A stretch of 64,000 nt of DNA, from assembly GCF_900174585.1 (NCBI RefSeq), contig NZ_FWPT01000002.1, positions 1 through 64,000 of the forward strand. Direction: 5' to 3'. A program made the translations under genes and the position numbers. Shown piece after piece: positions 8,544-17,639 of the stretch (the first letter of the stretch is position 1; every line of letters starts with the position of its first letter). The DNA is from Parendozoicomonas haliclonae (GTDB lineage: Bacteria; Pseudomonadota; Gammaproteobacteria; Pseudomonadales; Endozoicomonadaceae). The notes beneath the pieces are model-generated. The model saw nothing but the letters and a program-made list of their open reading frames with translations, was not told the origin of the DNA and made no database searches.

Positions 8544-9971
8544 ATGAACACGTTTAAGAATGCACTGCTGTTTGCAGCAAAGAATTTCCCCAAGCGCCAC
8601 TTTCTGGCTATTGCCGGCGTGAGCGTTGGTACCGCCCTGCTGCTCACCCTTATGCCCGGTGAGAGCGCTCAGGCGAACCGTACCGAGATCCCCATTGATC
8701 TGTCCTCCCCGGAATCTGCGCCATCTGCCGGTATTGTCCTGCCGACTACGCCCGCCGATGTCGCCACCGGAATTTCAGCCGAGACACAGCCTCAACTACC
8801 AACCTCAGGAGCTGACAAGGTAGCTGCCCAAGCAGCACCTGCAACTCCGGTTATTGCCTGGCAGAAAACCAGTGTTCGCTCCGGCGACTCACTGTCGGCT
8901 CTGTTCTCACGACACAAGCTCAGCCCTTCTACACTGCACAAGCTGGTGAACAATACGACTCACGGCAAAAGCCTTGTAGATATACGTCCAGGGCAGACCG
9001 TTATGCTGGGGCGTATCGATGGCGAACTGACCGCATTGAAATATGTAAAGAACAAACTCGAAAGTCTTGAGTTCACCAAAACTGAAGATGGCTTTACTTC
9101 TCAGGAAGTGATCCGGGAGCCGGAAGTCAGAAAAGCTTACGCCTCAGCCACTATCAAGAACTCCCTGTTCCTGGCTGCAACTGAAGCGGGCCTGACCGAC
9201 AATATGACCATGCGCCTTGCCAACATCTTTGGCTGGGATATCGACTTTGTTCTGGATATTCGGGAAGGCGACAGCTTTAACCTGATCTACGAAGAGAAGT
9301 ATCTGGACGGCGAGAAGATCGGTTACGGCGATATCCTTGCGGCCACATTTAATAACCGCGATCGCAAACTGGAAGCGGTTTATTTTGTCGATTCCACCGG
9401 CGACGGTAATTACTACACGCCGGATGGAAAAAGCATGCGCAAGTCGTTTATCCGGACGCCGGTTGATTTCACCCGTATCAGTTCGCGCTTTAACCCGAAC
9501 CGTCTGCATCCTGTGTTCAAAACCAAACGTCCTCACCGTGGTGTTGATTATGCAGCCCCAACAGGTACGCCTATCAAGGCGGCCGGTGATGGCGTGATCC
9601 AGTTCTCCGGCTGGAAAAATGGTTACGGTAATGTGGTTTACATCAAGCACGCCAACAATATCGTGACTGTTTACGCCCACCAGGTGCGCACCGCAGGGCT
9701 GCGAAAAGGCCAGCGGGTTAAGCAAGGGCAAACCGTGGGTTATGTCGGCCAGACTGGCTGGGCGACCGGCCCGCACCTGCACTATGAATTCCAGGTCAAC
9801 GGCGTTCACCGCAACCCTCTGACAGTGAAACTGCCGGATGCAGCTCCACTTCCGAAGAAAGAAATGGCAAACTTCCAGACTCTGACCAAAGTGATGCTGG
9901 CTGAGCTTGAGCGACAGTCCGGCACGTTACTGGCCTCAGCGGAAGAAGCCTCGAATGTCACAACCCAATAA
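8544..9971 (+). CDS. M23 family peptidoglycan DD-endopeptidase (MepM/OapA-like)
   Basis: A 475-residue envelope protein expected to cut peptide cross-links in peptidoglycan. A hydrophobic N-terminal segment (~20-42) acts as a signal anchor. A Pro/Ala-rich stretch follows, then a LysM/OapA-like region beginning near SVRSGDSLSALF, a central domain, and the LytM peptidase domain. Zinc ligands are visible as HRGVD (~331-335) and HLHYEF (~411-416). It overlaps the following anmK by 17 nt, tying cell-wall cleavage to fragment recycling. A possible -10 TATACT lies at 8490-8495 without a good -35. An inverted repeat CACGG/CCGTG at 8461-8476 sits near it. No strong ribosome site precedes the ATG. Confidence 0.93.
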   Translation: MNTFKNALLFAAKNFPKRHFLAIAGVSVGTALLLTLMPGESAQANRTEIPIDLSSPESAPSAGIVLPTTPADVATGISAETQPQLPTSGADKVAAQAAPATPVIAWQKTSVRSGDSLSALFSRHKLSPSTLHKLVNNTTHGKSLVDIRPGQTVMLGRIDGELTALKYVKNKLESLEFTKTEDGFTSQEVIREPEVRKAYASATIKNSLFLAATEAGLTDNMTMRLANIFGWDIDFVLDIREGDSFNLIYEEKYLDGEKIGYGDILAATFNNRDRKLEAVYFVDSTGDGNYYTPDGKSMRKSFIRTPVDFTRISSRFNPNRLHPVFKTKRPHRGVDYAAPTGTPIKAAGDGVIQFSGWKNGYGNVVYIKHANNIVTVYAHQVRTAGLRKGQRVKQGQTVGYVGQTGWATGPHLHYEFQVNGVHRNPLTVKLPDAAPLPKKEMANFQTLTKVMLAELERQSGTLLASAEEASNVTTQ

Positions 9972-11100
9972 TTCAGATATTTCCTCAGGACATCAGACCG
10001 AGCTTTATATCGGTCTGATGTCCGGTACCAGCATGGATGCTATGGATGCCGTGCTGGTTGATCTGGCTCCGGGCTTTCCGGTGCTGCAGGATCAAATATC
10101 CCTTCCTTTACCGTCCTCCTTACGCACTCAGCTTCAACGTCTCTGCCAACCTGGCGAGAATGAGATTGAGCTGATGTGTCAGGCTGATCTGGCTATCGCC
10201 ATCCTTGCTTCTGAAGCCGTTAACGAGCTATTGAAGCAGGCCAATATTCCTGCCAGTGCAATCAGGGCGATTGGCAGCCATGGCCAGACTATTCGACACC
10301 TGCCAAATATCGGCAACACCCTGCAGATTGGAAATCCTTCACTGATTGCCGAACAGACCGGCATTACCACCGTTGCCGATTTTCGCAGACGGGATATGGC
10401 CGCCGGTGGTGAAGGCGCCCCTCTTGTTCCCGCTTTTCATGAAGCCATCTTCCGGCATCCAACCCGCACCCGGGTAATTGCCAATATTGGCGGTATTGCC
10501 AATATCACCGTATTGCCAGCGGATGCTGAGATGAAGGTGATAGGTTTCGATACCGGACCGGGCAATACCCTGATGGATGACTGGTGCTACCGACATAGCG
10601 GTCGTCGTTACGATAAGAACGGCCGCTGGGCAGCGACAGGCGAGGTTTCTCAACCGCTTTTGAATACCTTGATGGCAGATAAATATTTCAGCCGTAAAGC
10701 TCCAAAAAGTACCGGAAAGGAATACTTTCATCACTCCTGGTTATGGCATGGCATCTCCCAATTGGAAGAAGCCCCCTGCCCGGAGGACATTCAGGCCACG
10801 CTGCTGGAACTGACTGTGCTAAGTCTGGCGAACGATATCCGAAGCTATGCATCAGATTGCCGGGAGGTGTACATCTGTGGCGGCGGTGCCCGCAACACCA
10901 CTCTGATTCGTCGTCTCTCGGAAGAGCTGGAAGGGTTTCAGGTGGCAACCACCAACTCTCTTGGCCTGCCCCACCAATGGGTGGAAGCAACAGCCTTTGC
11001 ATGGCTGGCCCGACAAACCCTGCACGGTCTGCCGGGTAACCTGCCTGCTGTCACTAACGCCAGCGGTCGAAGGATACTGGGCGGAATCTACCCCGCCTGA
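9955..11100 (+). CDS. anmK: Anhydro-N-acetylmuramic acid kinase
   Basis: Phosphorylates and hydrolyses 1,6-anhydroMurNAc to MurNAc-6-phosphate during peptidoglycan recycling in the cytoplasm. The product is 381 residues, near the family's ~370. Visible motifs are GLMSGTSMDAMDAV near the N terminus, GSHGQTIRH, NIGGIANIT and GFDTGPGNTLMDDW. The chosen start gives MSQPNNSD, overlaps the upstream peptidase gene by 17 nt and has a GGAAG site. A start 48 nt further upstream is open but unlikely. Its 3' end overlaps the convergent amidase gene by 13 nt. Confidence 0.96.
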   Translation: MSQPNNSDISSGHQTELYIGLMSGTSMDAMDAVLVDLAPGFPVLQDQISLPLPSSLRTQLQRLCQPGENEIELMCQADLAIAILASEAVNELLKQANIPASAIRAIGSHGQTIRHLPNIGNTLQIGNPSLIAEQTGITTVADFRRRDMAAGGEGAPLVPAFHEAIFRHPTRTRVIANIGGIANITVLPADAEMKVIGFDTGPGNTLMDDWCYRHSGRRYDKNGRWAATGEVSQPLLNTLMADKYFSRKAPKSTGKEYFHHSWLWHGISQLEEAPCPEDIQATLLELTVLSLANDIRSYASDCREVYICGGGARNTTLIRRLSEELEGFQVATTNSLGLPHQWVEATAFAWLARQTLHGLPGNLPAVTNASGRRILGGIYPA

Positions 11101-12584
11101 TGCTTTGCTCGCAGTTCCGGCCAGCGCTCTGCCCAGGGCGCTGAACGCTCCAGCTGACCAGCCAGACTGAACAACACAGCATCTTCGCCTATAGCTCCGG
11201 TAAACTGCACTCCCACCGGTAAGCCATCTCTACTCCAATGCAGCGGCACAGACATAGACGGCTGCCCGGTCATATTGGCAATCTGGGTAAAGGGCACCTT
11301 ATCGAGCATATCTCTGGCCATGGTTTCAACCATCCCCAGCTTCAGGCTCAACCAGCTCATTCCCGGAATCGCCAGCAGACGCATAGACATCAACTCAGCA
11401 GCTGAAGGATATAACGCACCAACAGGTTGCGGTGGCGTTGCCAGTGTTGGTGTAACAATCACATCATAGGTTTTATGAAGCTCGCCCATATTACGGCTGA
11501 GTTCATTCCAATAACTGTGAGCCAGCAGATAATCTCTGGCAGAGAGCTTACTGCCAATCTTGTAAAGCGAGCGGGTTGGCAGCTCTATATCCAGCCGAGA
11601 GACAGAGGTTCCGGCCAACTCTGCAATGCTTGCCACATCCTTGGCTGTCTGTCCCATCAAAACCTTAAAGAAACTGGAGGCCAGCTGTTCGCCATCAAGA
11701 GGTAATTCGATCTCCTCGACTTGATGCCCCAGCTCTGTGAGTAGCTGAACCGTATTGGCAACCGCCTGTTTGCACTCTTCATCGACAAAAGACCCCGTGG
11801 GGCTTTTGGTTGAGAATCCAATTCGCAGAGGCTTTGGATCTTTCTGACTGGCTGCTAGAAAACCTTCCTGATGCTTGACCGGATAAGCCGCACCACAATC
11901 CATACCATTGGTGATATCAAGCATGGCCGCGCTATCACGTACCGAGCGAGTTAATACATGCTCACTCACCGCGCCGGCCCATGCCTCTCCGATAAACGGG
12001 CCAATCGGTTGAACACCTCGGCTGGGCTTTAATCCAAACAACCCACAACAGGAGGATGGAATACGAATAGAACCACCGCCATCACCACCGGAGGCCATGG
12101 GTACGATACCAGCCGCTACCGCAGCAGCGGTTCCGCCACTGGAGCCACCGGGGGTTCTGTTCAAATCCCAGGGGTTACGGCTGGGGCCATAGGCTTTGGG
12201 CTCGGTAATCCCCATCAGCCCGAGTTCAGGTGTATTGGTTTGACCAAGAATCACCAGGCCGGCTTTGCGAAAGCGTTTCACCAGAGAGGCATCGGCAGTG
12301 GCACGGTTATTAGCCAGAGCCTTGCTGCCAAAGCTCAGTATCTCCCCTTCGATAGATGCCAGAAGATCTTTGGTCAAAAACGGCACACCCGCAAAAGGAG
12401 CATCCGCATCCACCTGAGTCAGTTCCTTGCGCGCAGCTTCATAACGGGTACGAATCACAGCATTGATAGCGGGATTGAGAGCTTCAATCTGACTGACAAC
12501 ATAATCGAAAGCTTCGTCCGCGCTAATTTGCTTGCTGCGAATCAGCTCAGCCAGACCGGTGGCATCGTATTGATACAACCCCAT
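11088..12584 (-). CDS. Amidase signature family hydrolase
   Basis: A 498-residue amidase. The Ser-cis-Ser-Lys core is visible: Lys in PFLTKDLLA, the Gly/Ser-rich signature [14 protein letters not shown], and [19 protein letters not shown] with the nucleophile Ser. Overall it resembles 6-aminohexanoate-cyclic-dimer hydrolases and GatA-like amidases; the true substrate cannot be read from the sequence. There is no signal peptide, so it is probably cytoplasmic. Its ATG overlaps the stop of the preceding reductase-like gene (TAATG), which implies translational coupling and a joint role. Confidence 0.9.
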   Translation of the reverse strand: MGLYQYDATGLAELIRSKQISADEAFDYVVSQIEALNPAINAVIRTRYEAARKELTQVDADAPFAGVPFLTKDLLASIEGEILSFGSKALANNRATADASLVKRFRKAGLVILGQTNTPELGLMGITEPKAYGPSRNPWDLNRTPGGSSGGTAAAVAAGIVPMASGGDGGGSIRIPSSCCGLFGLKPSRGVQPIGPFIGEAWAGAVSEHVLTRSVRDSAAMLDITNGMDCGAAYPVKHQEGFLAASQKDPKPLRIGFSTKSPTGSFVDEECKQAVANTVQLLTELGHQVEEIELPLDGEQLASSFFKVLMGQTAKDVASIAELAGTSVSRLDIELPTRSLYKIGSKLSARDYLLAHSYWNELSRNMGELHKTYDVIVTPTLATPPQPVGALYPSAAELMSMRLLAIPGMSWLSLKLGMVETMARDMLDKVPFTQIANMTGQPSMSVPLHWSRDGLPVGVQFTGAIGEDAVLFSLAGQLERSAPWAERWPELRAKHQAG

Positions 12585-13831
12585 TAGCGGCCTCCCTTGC
12601 TGCCCTGCACCTCAAAGGTCAGGCCCGCATTTTTGGTCAACCTCTCAAAAATGGTTTCATCAAAGACAGACGCTGTCGTCCAGAAGCCACCAGGCTTTTG
12701 TTCTTTGGAAGTATTCAAAGCCAGACACAAACCAGCCTGAGCCAACATTTTTGCAGTGCTGCCATAACCCGGATCACGGTCGCCTGTGACTTTGGTTTTC
12801 AAGGTTTGACCATCAGCGGTCTTCCCGACAAAGCGCAGATCATAAAAACCTTTGAGCTGCGCTTCAGGGGATGGGCCTTCACCGGGCTTAGGCAATACAT
12901 AGGACTCCAAAAACCAGCGAGTCGGTTTCAGTGCCGCTCCCACCATAAAGGCTCCCAGACCAGCAACAAACGACATCCCGGTCATCCGACCTTTCATCCC
13001 CTTGCCGGTCAGCACCGCTTCGCTATAAGTGAAATTTTCACCATAACCATTACCGCTCAGGGCATTGGAACGATGCACTACCCGGGTATTGATTCCGGCC
13101 ATAATGAACGGGGCCGTCCAGGCCTGAAAATCTGAATCGAAAGCTGTGCCATTCTGGTTGGGCTGACGGGCTGTAAAACTGTGTTCCGGCGGGCAGATCA
13201 GATAAGGGTTAGCCAGATCTTTGCGCAGAGCCGGGTTGGCCACCACCTCTTTAGTGATATTCACAATACTGGCAACAGTACCGCCAGACATACCGCCCTT
13301 CATCGCCTTGACCCGCATTTTTACATCGGTACAGGGCTGGCCAAACTGCTCCCGGGCCTGCTTCTGCAGAAAAGCGACACCAAGATCAGAAGGAATCGAA
13401 TCAAACCCACAGCAGTGGACAATACGAGCCCCGCTTTGTTTAGCCTGTGGTTCAAAGCGATCCACCATCCGCTTGATCCATTGCACCTCGCCGGTCAGAT
13501 CACAGTAATCCGTACCCGTTTCGGCACAGACCTTAACCAAGGTCGAACCATACAGGGCATAAGGTCCAACGGTAGAAATAACGACCCGCGTTTGCGAGCA
13601 AATAGTCCGCAGAGCCTCTTCATCTTCGGCATCAGCAATAAGCAGAGGGATATCCTGGCCACCCGGAATGGATGACCTGACTTCATCCAACTTGCTCTGT
13701 GAGCGACCGGCCATGGCCCATTGAATATTATCTTCAGGATTCTGACTCAGATAGTTCGCCAGATACTTCACCAGAATCTGACCAACAAAGCTGGTCGCGC
13801 CATACACCACAAGATCAAAGGACGGTTTCAT
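12584..13831 (-). CDS. Saccharopine dehydrogenase-like / trans-acting enoyl reductase family protein
   Basis: A 415-residue protein with an N-terminal Rossmann fold (DLVVYGATSFVG, residues ~5-16) and the pattern of the family that includes mycobacterial trans-acting enoyl reductases and eukaryotic saccharopine dehydrogenase-like oxidoreductases: VISTVGPYALYG, CGFDSIPSDLG, and MKGGMSGGTVAS. A hydrophobic patch (SFVAGLGAFMVGAAL) near the middle could touch membranes or lipids. The stop is fused to the amidase start. The family is sometimes linked to lipid modification; the substrate here is unknown. Confidence 0.85.
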   Translation of the reverse strand: MKPSFDLVVYGATSFVGQILVKYLANYLSQNPEDNIQWAMAGRSQSKLDEVRSSIPGGQDIPLLIADAEDEEALRTICSQTRVVISTVGPYALYGSTLVKVCAETGTDYCDLTGEVQWIKRMVDRFEPQAKQSGARIVHCCGFDSIPSDLGVAFLQKQAREQFGQPCTDVKMRVKAMKGGMSGGTVASIVNITKEVVANPALRKDLANPYLICPPEHSFTARQPNQNGTAFDSDFQAWTAPFIMAGINTRVVHRSNALSGNGYGENFTYSEAVLTGKGMKGRMTGMSFVAGLGAFMVGAALKPTRWFLESYVLPKPGEGPSPEAQLKGFYDLRFVGKTADGQTLKTKVTGDRDPGYGSTAKMLAQAGLCLALNTSKEQKPGGFWTTASVFDETIFERLTKNAGLTFEVQGSKGGR

Positions 13832-14006
13832 AAGAGGCTCACTCTGACTGGTTATTATTATCGTGAGAGATCGAGATCAATATTGATACGGTGATGCCAC
13901 TGTAAGCGATCACCACCGCCTCAGCAAATAGCCTGTAATCATGCAGCAAGTCCATGACCGCAGCGTCGTCATGGGTTAGTATCTGCACCGTCGAGAGCGT
14001 CCCAAT

Positions 14007-14012
14007 TATAAA
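14007..14012 (+). promoter_or_regulatory. Possible pyrC -10 element
   Basis: TATAAA lies 26 nt before the pyrC start, with only a weak -35 (TGCACC at 13984-13989) 17 nt upstream. The 207-nt divergent gap 13832-14038 also contains a small inverted repeat GGTGAT/ATCACC (13890-13914) of unknown meaning. Confidence 0.3.
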
Positions 14013-14038
14013 TTTCATCGTTCAAGGAATACTCTGCC

Positions 14039-15070
14039 GTGCAGATCACCCTGACCCGCCCAGACGATTTTCACCTACACCTGCGCGATGGCGCCGCATT
14101 GGCCACCACCGTTCCAGCAACAGCCAATACCTTCGCCCGCGCAATCATCATGCCTAACCTGAGGCCGCCGGTAACCACAGCGGAACATGCGGCCGAATAC
14201 AAAAAGCGCATTATGGCCCACTGCCCGGAAGGCGTGGCCTTCGATCCACTGATGACGCTATACCTTACCGACCAGACGACTCCGGAGATGATCCGTGAAG
14301 CCAAGGCTGGCGGTGATGTGAAAGCCCTTAAGCTTTACCCGGCCGGTGCCACCACCAATTCTGATTCTGGTGTTACCGCTCTGGAAAATATTTATCCGGC
14401 TCTGGAAGCCATGATTGATGCAGGACTGCCACTGCTTGTTCATGGTGAAGTGACCGATGCGGATATCGATATCTTTGACCGCGAGCGTATCTTTATTGAC
14501 CGTCATCTGCTGCCGCTGGTCAGCCGCTACCCGGAACTGAAAGTGGTGATGGAACATATCACCACCAATGATGCCGTAGCCTTTGTCACGGAAACCGGTC
14601 CGAACATCGCGGCAACCATTACGCCTCAGCATTTGATGTACAACCGCAACCATATGCTGGTTGGTGGTATTCGCCCGCACTTCTATTGCCTGCCGATTCT
14701 CAAGCGCAATATCCACCAGCATGCGCTGATTCATGCAGCTATCAGTGGTAACTCCAAGTTCTTCCTGGGTACGGACTCTGCGCCACACACTCAGGAAACC
14801 AAAGAAACTTCCTGTGGCTGCGCAGGCTGCTACTCTGCCTTTGGTGCCATTGAACTGTATGCGGAAGTCTTTGATGAGCATGGTGCTCTGGATAAGCTGG
14901 AAGGGTTTGCAAGCCACTTTGGCGCAGACTTCTATGGTCTTCCACGCAACACCGAAGCCATCACTCTGGAGAAGAAACCGCAGCCTGTTCCCGAATCTTT
15001 GCCTTTTGGTAATCACCAAGTCGTTCCCCTGAAGGCCGGTGAACATTTACAATGGACCCGAATCTCTTAA
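14039..15070 (+). CDS. pyrC: Dihydroorotase (class II, PyrC)
   Basis: Catalyses reversible cyclisation of carbamoyl-aspartate to dihydroorotate in pyrimidine synthesis. The product is 343 residues, matching the E. coli-type enzyme. Zinc ligands appear in DFHLHLRDG near the N terminus. The carboxylated lysine sits in [16 protein letters not shown], later His ligands in LLVHGEV and MEHITT, and the catalytic Asp in [10 protein letters not shown]. The start is GTG with AAGGA nine bases upstream. It is followed by rnt 60 nt downstream on the same strand, an arrangement also seen in Pseudomonas-type genomes. Confidence 0.97.
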   Translation: MQITLTRPDDFHLHLRDGAALATTVPATANTFARAIIMPNLRPPVTTAEHAAEYKKRIMAHCPEGVAFDPLMTLYLTDQTTPEMIREAKAGGDVKALKLYPAGATTNSDSGVTALENIYPALEAMIDAGLPLLVHGEVTDADIDIFDRERIFIDRHLLPLVSRYPELKVVMEHITTNDAVAFVTETGPNIAATITPQHLMYNRNHMLVGGIRPHFYCLPILKRNIHQHALIHAAISGNSKFFLGTDSAPHTQETKETSCGCAGCYSAFGAIELYAEVFDEHGALDKLEGFASHFGADFYGLPRNTEAITLEKKPQPVPESLPFGNHQVVPLKAGEHLQWTRIS

Positions 15071-15130
15071 TTGATGAACACTTGTCCGGCGAGCACAGAT
15101 TCGCCGGACGAGTCTGAATAAGGCATAGAT

Positions 15131-15760
15131 GTGAGCCAATCTGACCCGAAAGCCCTGATGTCCGAACGTTTCCGCGGTTATCTGCCGGTTGTCGTTGATG
15201 TTGAAACCGGTGGTTTCAACGCACAGACCGATGCCCTGCTGGAAATTGCAGTGGTGACTATCGGTATGGATGAACAGGGGTTTGTCTTCCCGGAAGCCCG
15301 TGAGTCCGCTCATGTGGTGCCCTTTGAAGGCGCAAATATCGAAAAGTCAGCCATCGACTTTATTGGCATTGATCCGTTTCATCCTTTACGGATCGCTTCC
15401 AAGGAAGACGATATCCTGGCCACTATTTTCAAGACTGTTCGCAAGGCCATGAAGCGCTATGGCTGCACCCGCGCAATTCTGGTGGGCCATAACGCCGCTT
15501 TCGACCTGAACTTCCTGAATGCGGCTGTTGAACGTTGTGATGCCAAGCGCAACCCGTTCCACCCGTTCTCCTGCTTTGATACCGCGACGCTGTCCGGTCT
15601 GGCATACGGTCAAACCGTGCTGGCCCGTGCCTGTGATGTCGCCGGCATTGATTTCGATAAGAACGAAGCTCACTCCGCACGTTACGATACCGACCGGACG
15701 GCCGAGCTGTTCTGCGGCATCGTCAACAGCTGGAAAGAGATGGGCGGCTGGATCGACTGA
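15131..15760 (+). CDS. rnt: Ribonuclease T
   Basis: A 3'-5' exonuclease of the DEDD family that trims tRNA, 5S and 23S rRNA ends and removes tRNA 3' CCA residues. The product is 209 residues. Visible are the ExoI motif VVDVETGGF, the ExoII region [16 protein letters not shown], and Exo[17 protein letters not shown]. The basic strip residues expected for the family (FRGYLPVV) are at the N terminus. The start is GTG. A terminator follows 31 nt after the stop. Confidence 0.97.
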   Translation: MSQSDPKALMSERFRGYLPVVVDVETGGFNAQTDALLEIAVVTIGMDEQGFVFPEARESAHVVPFEGANIEKSAIDFIGIDPFHPLRIASKEDDILATIFKTVRKAMKRYGCTRAILVGHNAAFDLNFLNAAVERCDAKRNPFHPFSCFDTATLSGLAYGQTVLARACDVAGIDFDKNEAHSARYDTDRTAELFCGIVNSWKEMGGWID

Positions 15761-15791
15761 TCCCTTCCATCTTTATATCCCTGTTCCATCC

Positions 15792-15822
15792 AATAAGCCT
15801 GTGACTCAACAGGCTTATTTTT
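15792..15822 (+). terminator. Rho-independent terminator after rnt
   Basis: AATAAGCCTG (15792-15801) pairs perfectly with CAGGCTTATT (15810-15819), followed by a T run to 15822. It closes the pyrC-rnt unit. Confidence 0.88.
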
Positions 15823-15827
15823 CACTA

Positions 15828-15857
15828 TTGCAATCCGCTCACATCTCGGGTTATTTT
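15828..15857 (+). promoter_or_regulatory. Candidate promoter of the His-leader/transporter unit
   Basis: TTGCAA (15828-15833), an 18-nt spacer and TATTTT (15852-15857) make a moderate sigma70 match ~75 nt before the leader ATG. A perfect small hairpin ACGCAG/CTGCGT (15904-15917) lies between them. The -35 overlaps the end of the rnt terminator region, as expected for a new unit. Confidence 0.35.
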
Positions 15858-15932
15858 AAAAATGCAGGAAGACCTGCTTACTATCGCAAAAACATACACT
15901 TAGACGCAGAACTGCGTTAAGCGAGCATAACC

Positions 15933-16052
15933 ATGAGAGTGTCGAGAAAGACATTACAGACCACACAAATTCAGGACTCCCAGTCCTCCATCAGCCTGTC
16001 CGTAGCTCTGCACGCCTCTCATCTGCACCACCTGCATCATCACCATCATTGA
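15933..16052 (+). CDS. Histidine-rich leader peptide of a putative attenuator
   Basis: A 39-codon open frame from ATG to TGA. Nine of its last thirteen codons are histidine, ending in five consecutive His codons just before the stop. This is the hallmark of leader peptides that sense charged tRNA-His, as in the enterobacterial his operon leader. It precedes a YuiF-type predicted histidine transporter by 202 nt, with a terminator-like hairpin between. The ribosome site is weak (TAAGCGAG). The peptide has no other recognisable domain, and its sole role is probably regulatory. Sequence content is certain; the attenuation role is inference. Confidence 0.72.
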   Translation: MRVSRKTLQTTQIQDSQSSISLSVALHASHLHHLHHHHH

Positions 16053-16061
16053 TTTTTATCA

Positions 16062-16122
16062 GGCTGCTCTACCAGCCGAAAAATTATTGATCGGATCTTG
16101 AGCCCTCTGCTCAAACCTTTTT
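16062..16122 (+). promoter_or_regulatory. Putative histidine attenuator region
   Basis: Ten bases after the leader stop is a hairpin GGCTG/CAGCC (16062-16077). Next comes TTGAGC/GCTCAA (16098-16103 with 16109-16114, 5-nt loop) and then a CCTTTTT run ending at 16122, which looks like a short intrinsic terminator. Ribosome stalling on the His codons could favour an alternative pairing. I did not fold the RNA, so the exact antiterminator is undefined. The rest of the gap to 16255 shows nothing further. Confidence 0.5.
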
Positions 16123-16254
16123 CAGAAAATTGCCGAATTGATCAGAACTGAACCATAGTGTGCTGTAGGCACTGGTTTTCCGTACACCAGATTTCTACAT
16201 GCCCGTATTCTGCATCCGGCTCAATATGATTCTAAAAATACAGGCTTCACCGTT

Positions 16255-17571
16255 ATGAATGCAGTCGTTATTGCAGTTCTTGTTATGCTCGTGCTCAGTC
16301 TGGCACGGGTTAACGTTGTTCTCGCCCTTTTGCTGGGCGCCCTGGCCGGCGGTCTGACCAGCGAACTGGGTCTCGCTGGCAGCGTTACCGCCTTCAGTGC
16401 TGGTATTGGCAATGGTGCCAGTATCGGTCTGAGTTATGCCATGCTGGGCGCCTTTGCCATGGGTATTGCCAAGTCCGGCATTCCCGAGTTTCTGGCCCAG
16501 AAAATTATTACCATGGTTCAAAAGTCTCACCACAACCGTAATCTTGCCAAGGCTTCGATCTTGATTGCGGTACTGCTGATGGCTGTGGCCTCCCAGAACC
16601 TGATTCCGGTCCACATCGCCTTTATCCCGATTCTGATTCCACCACTGCTGGGTCTGTTTAACAGTCTGCAGCTGGATCGTCGCCTGATCGCCTGCTTCCT
16701 GACCTTTGGTCTGACCGCTACCTATATGCTTCTGCCGGTGGGCTTCGGCAATATCTTCCTGACCGAGATTCTGGCCCGCAACCTGAATGACAACAGTCTT
16801 GAGATCAGCAGTTCTCTGATGCCTCAGGCTATGATCATTCCGGTGGCAGGCATGTTCCTGGGTCTGCTGGTTGCTGTCTTCTGGACCTATCGCAAGCCCT
16901 GCGGCTATGCCGATTCGTCTATCCAGTCTTCCCGGAAAGAACCCCTAGAAATTTCTGGCAAAACCCTGTTCGGCACGCTGCTGGCAGTGGTGCTAACACT
17001 AGCAGCTCAGCTCTACAGCGGCTCCATGATTATTGGTGCCCTCTCCGGCTGTGCGACCCTTATGTTTACCGGCGTGCTGAAGTGGAAAGAGTCCAACGAT
17101 ACCTTTGTGCAGGGCATGAAGATGATGGCCTATGCTGGCTTCATCATGATTGCTGCAGCGGGTTTTGCCGAGGTGATGCGCCAAACCAACGCCATTCCTG
17201 ATCTGGTGCAGAGCGCCAGCAGCCTGTTTGGCGACAGTAAGGCCATGGCTGTATTCCTGATGCTGATCACCGGTCTGCTGATTACCCTGGGTATTGGCTC
17301 GTCCTTCTCAACCGTACCGGTGATTGCCACGCTGTTCGTGCCACTGGGCATGGAATTTGGACTGTCTGCACTGGCGATTGCTACGCTGGTCGGTACCGCT
17401 GGCGCTTTGGGTGATGCTGGCTCTCCGGCCTCAGATTCCACCATTGGGCCGACTGCCGGCCTGAATGCCGATGGTCAGCACGACCACATCCGTGGTTCCG
17501 TCCTGCCGACCTTCCTGCACTTTAATATCCCGCTGATTATCTTTGGTTGGGGCGCCGTTATGATTCTCTAA
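16255..17571 (+). CDS. YuiF-type NhaC-superfamily transporter (predicted histidine transporter)
   Basis: A 438-residue inner-membrane protein with about a dozen hydrophobic segments. Sequence landmarks include GNGASIGLSYAMLGAF, the conserved loop SQNLIPVHIAFIPILIPP, GLTATYMLLPVGFG, and near the C terminus GDAGSPASDSTIGPT. This matches the family annotated as Na+/H+ antiporter family or YuiF, for which histidine is the predicted substrate. The His-codon leader directly upstream independently supports histidine uptake. It stands alone between rnt and the phoH-like gene, and a long perfect inverted repeat follows the stop. Confidence 0.85.
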   Translation: MNAVVIAVLVMLVLSLARVNVVLALLLGALAGGLTSELGLAGSVTAFSAGIGNGASIGLSYAMLGAFAMGIAKSGIPEFLAQKIITMVQKSHHNRNLAKASILIAVLLMAVASQNLIPVHIAFIPILIPPLLGLFNSLQLDRRLIACFLTFGLTATYMLLPVGFGNIFLTEILARNLNDNSLEISSSLMPQAMIIPVAGMFLGLLVAVFWTYRKPCGYADSSIQSSRKEPLEISGKTLFGTLLAVVLTLAAQLYSGSMIIGALSGCATLMFTGVLKWKESNDTFVQGMKMMAYAGFIMIAAAGFAEVMRQTNAIPDLVQSASSLFGDSKAMAVFLMLITGLLITLGIGSSFSTVPVIATLFVPLGMEFGLSALAIATLVGTAGALGDAGSPASDSTIGPTAGLNADGQHDHIRGSVLPTFLHFNIPLIIFGWGAVMIL

Positions 17572-17585
17572 TACTGTCGATCGGC

Positions 17586-17639
17586 AGAGTCTTATGAATA
17601 GCCAGGTGAACAGTGTTCATTAGGCATTCATAAGACTCT
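17586..17639 (+). repeat. Long perfect inverted repeat after the transporter
   Basis: AGAGTCTTATGAAT (17586-17599) and ATTCATAAGACTCT (17626-17639) are perfect 14-bp arms. Inside them GCC/GGC and TGAACA/TGTTCA pair further, giving an almost continuous stem. There is no T run, so it is not a classic terminator. It may protect the mRNA 3' end or bind a protein. Confidence 0.7.

Noticed and set aside
15972-15986. Hairpin AGGACT/AGTCCT inside the His leader
   Set aside because: The small stem may take part in attenuator folding, but it cannot be assigned a role without RNA folding, so it is not listed separately.
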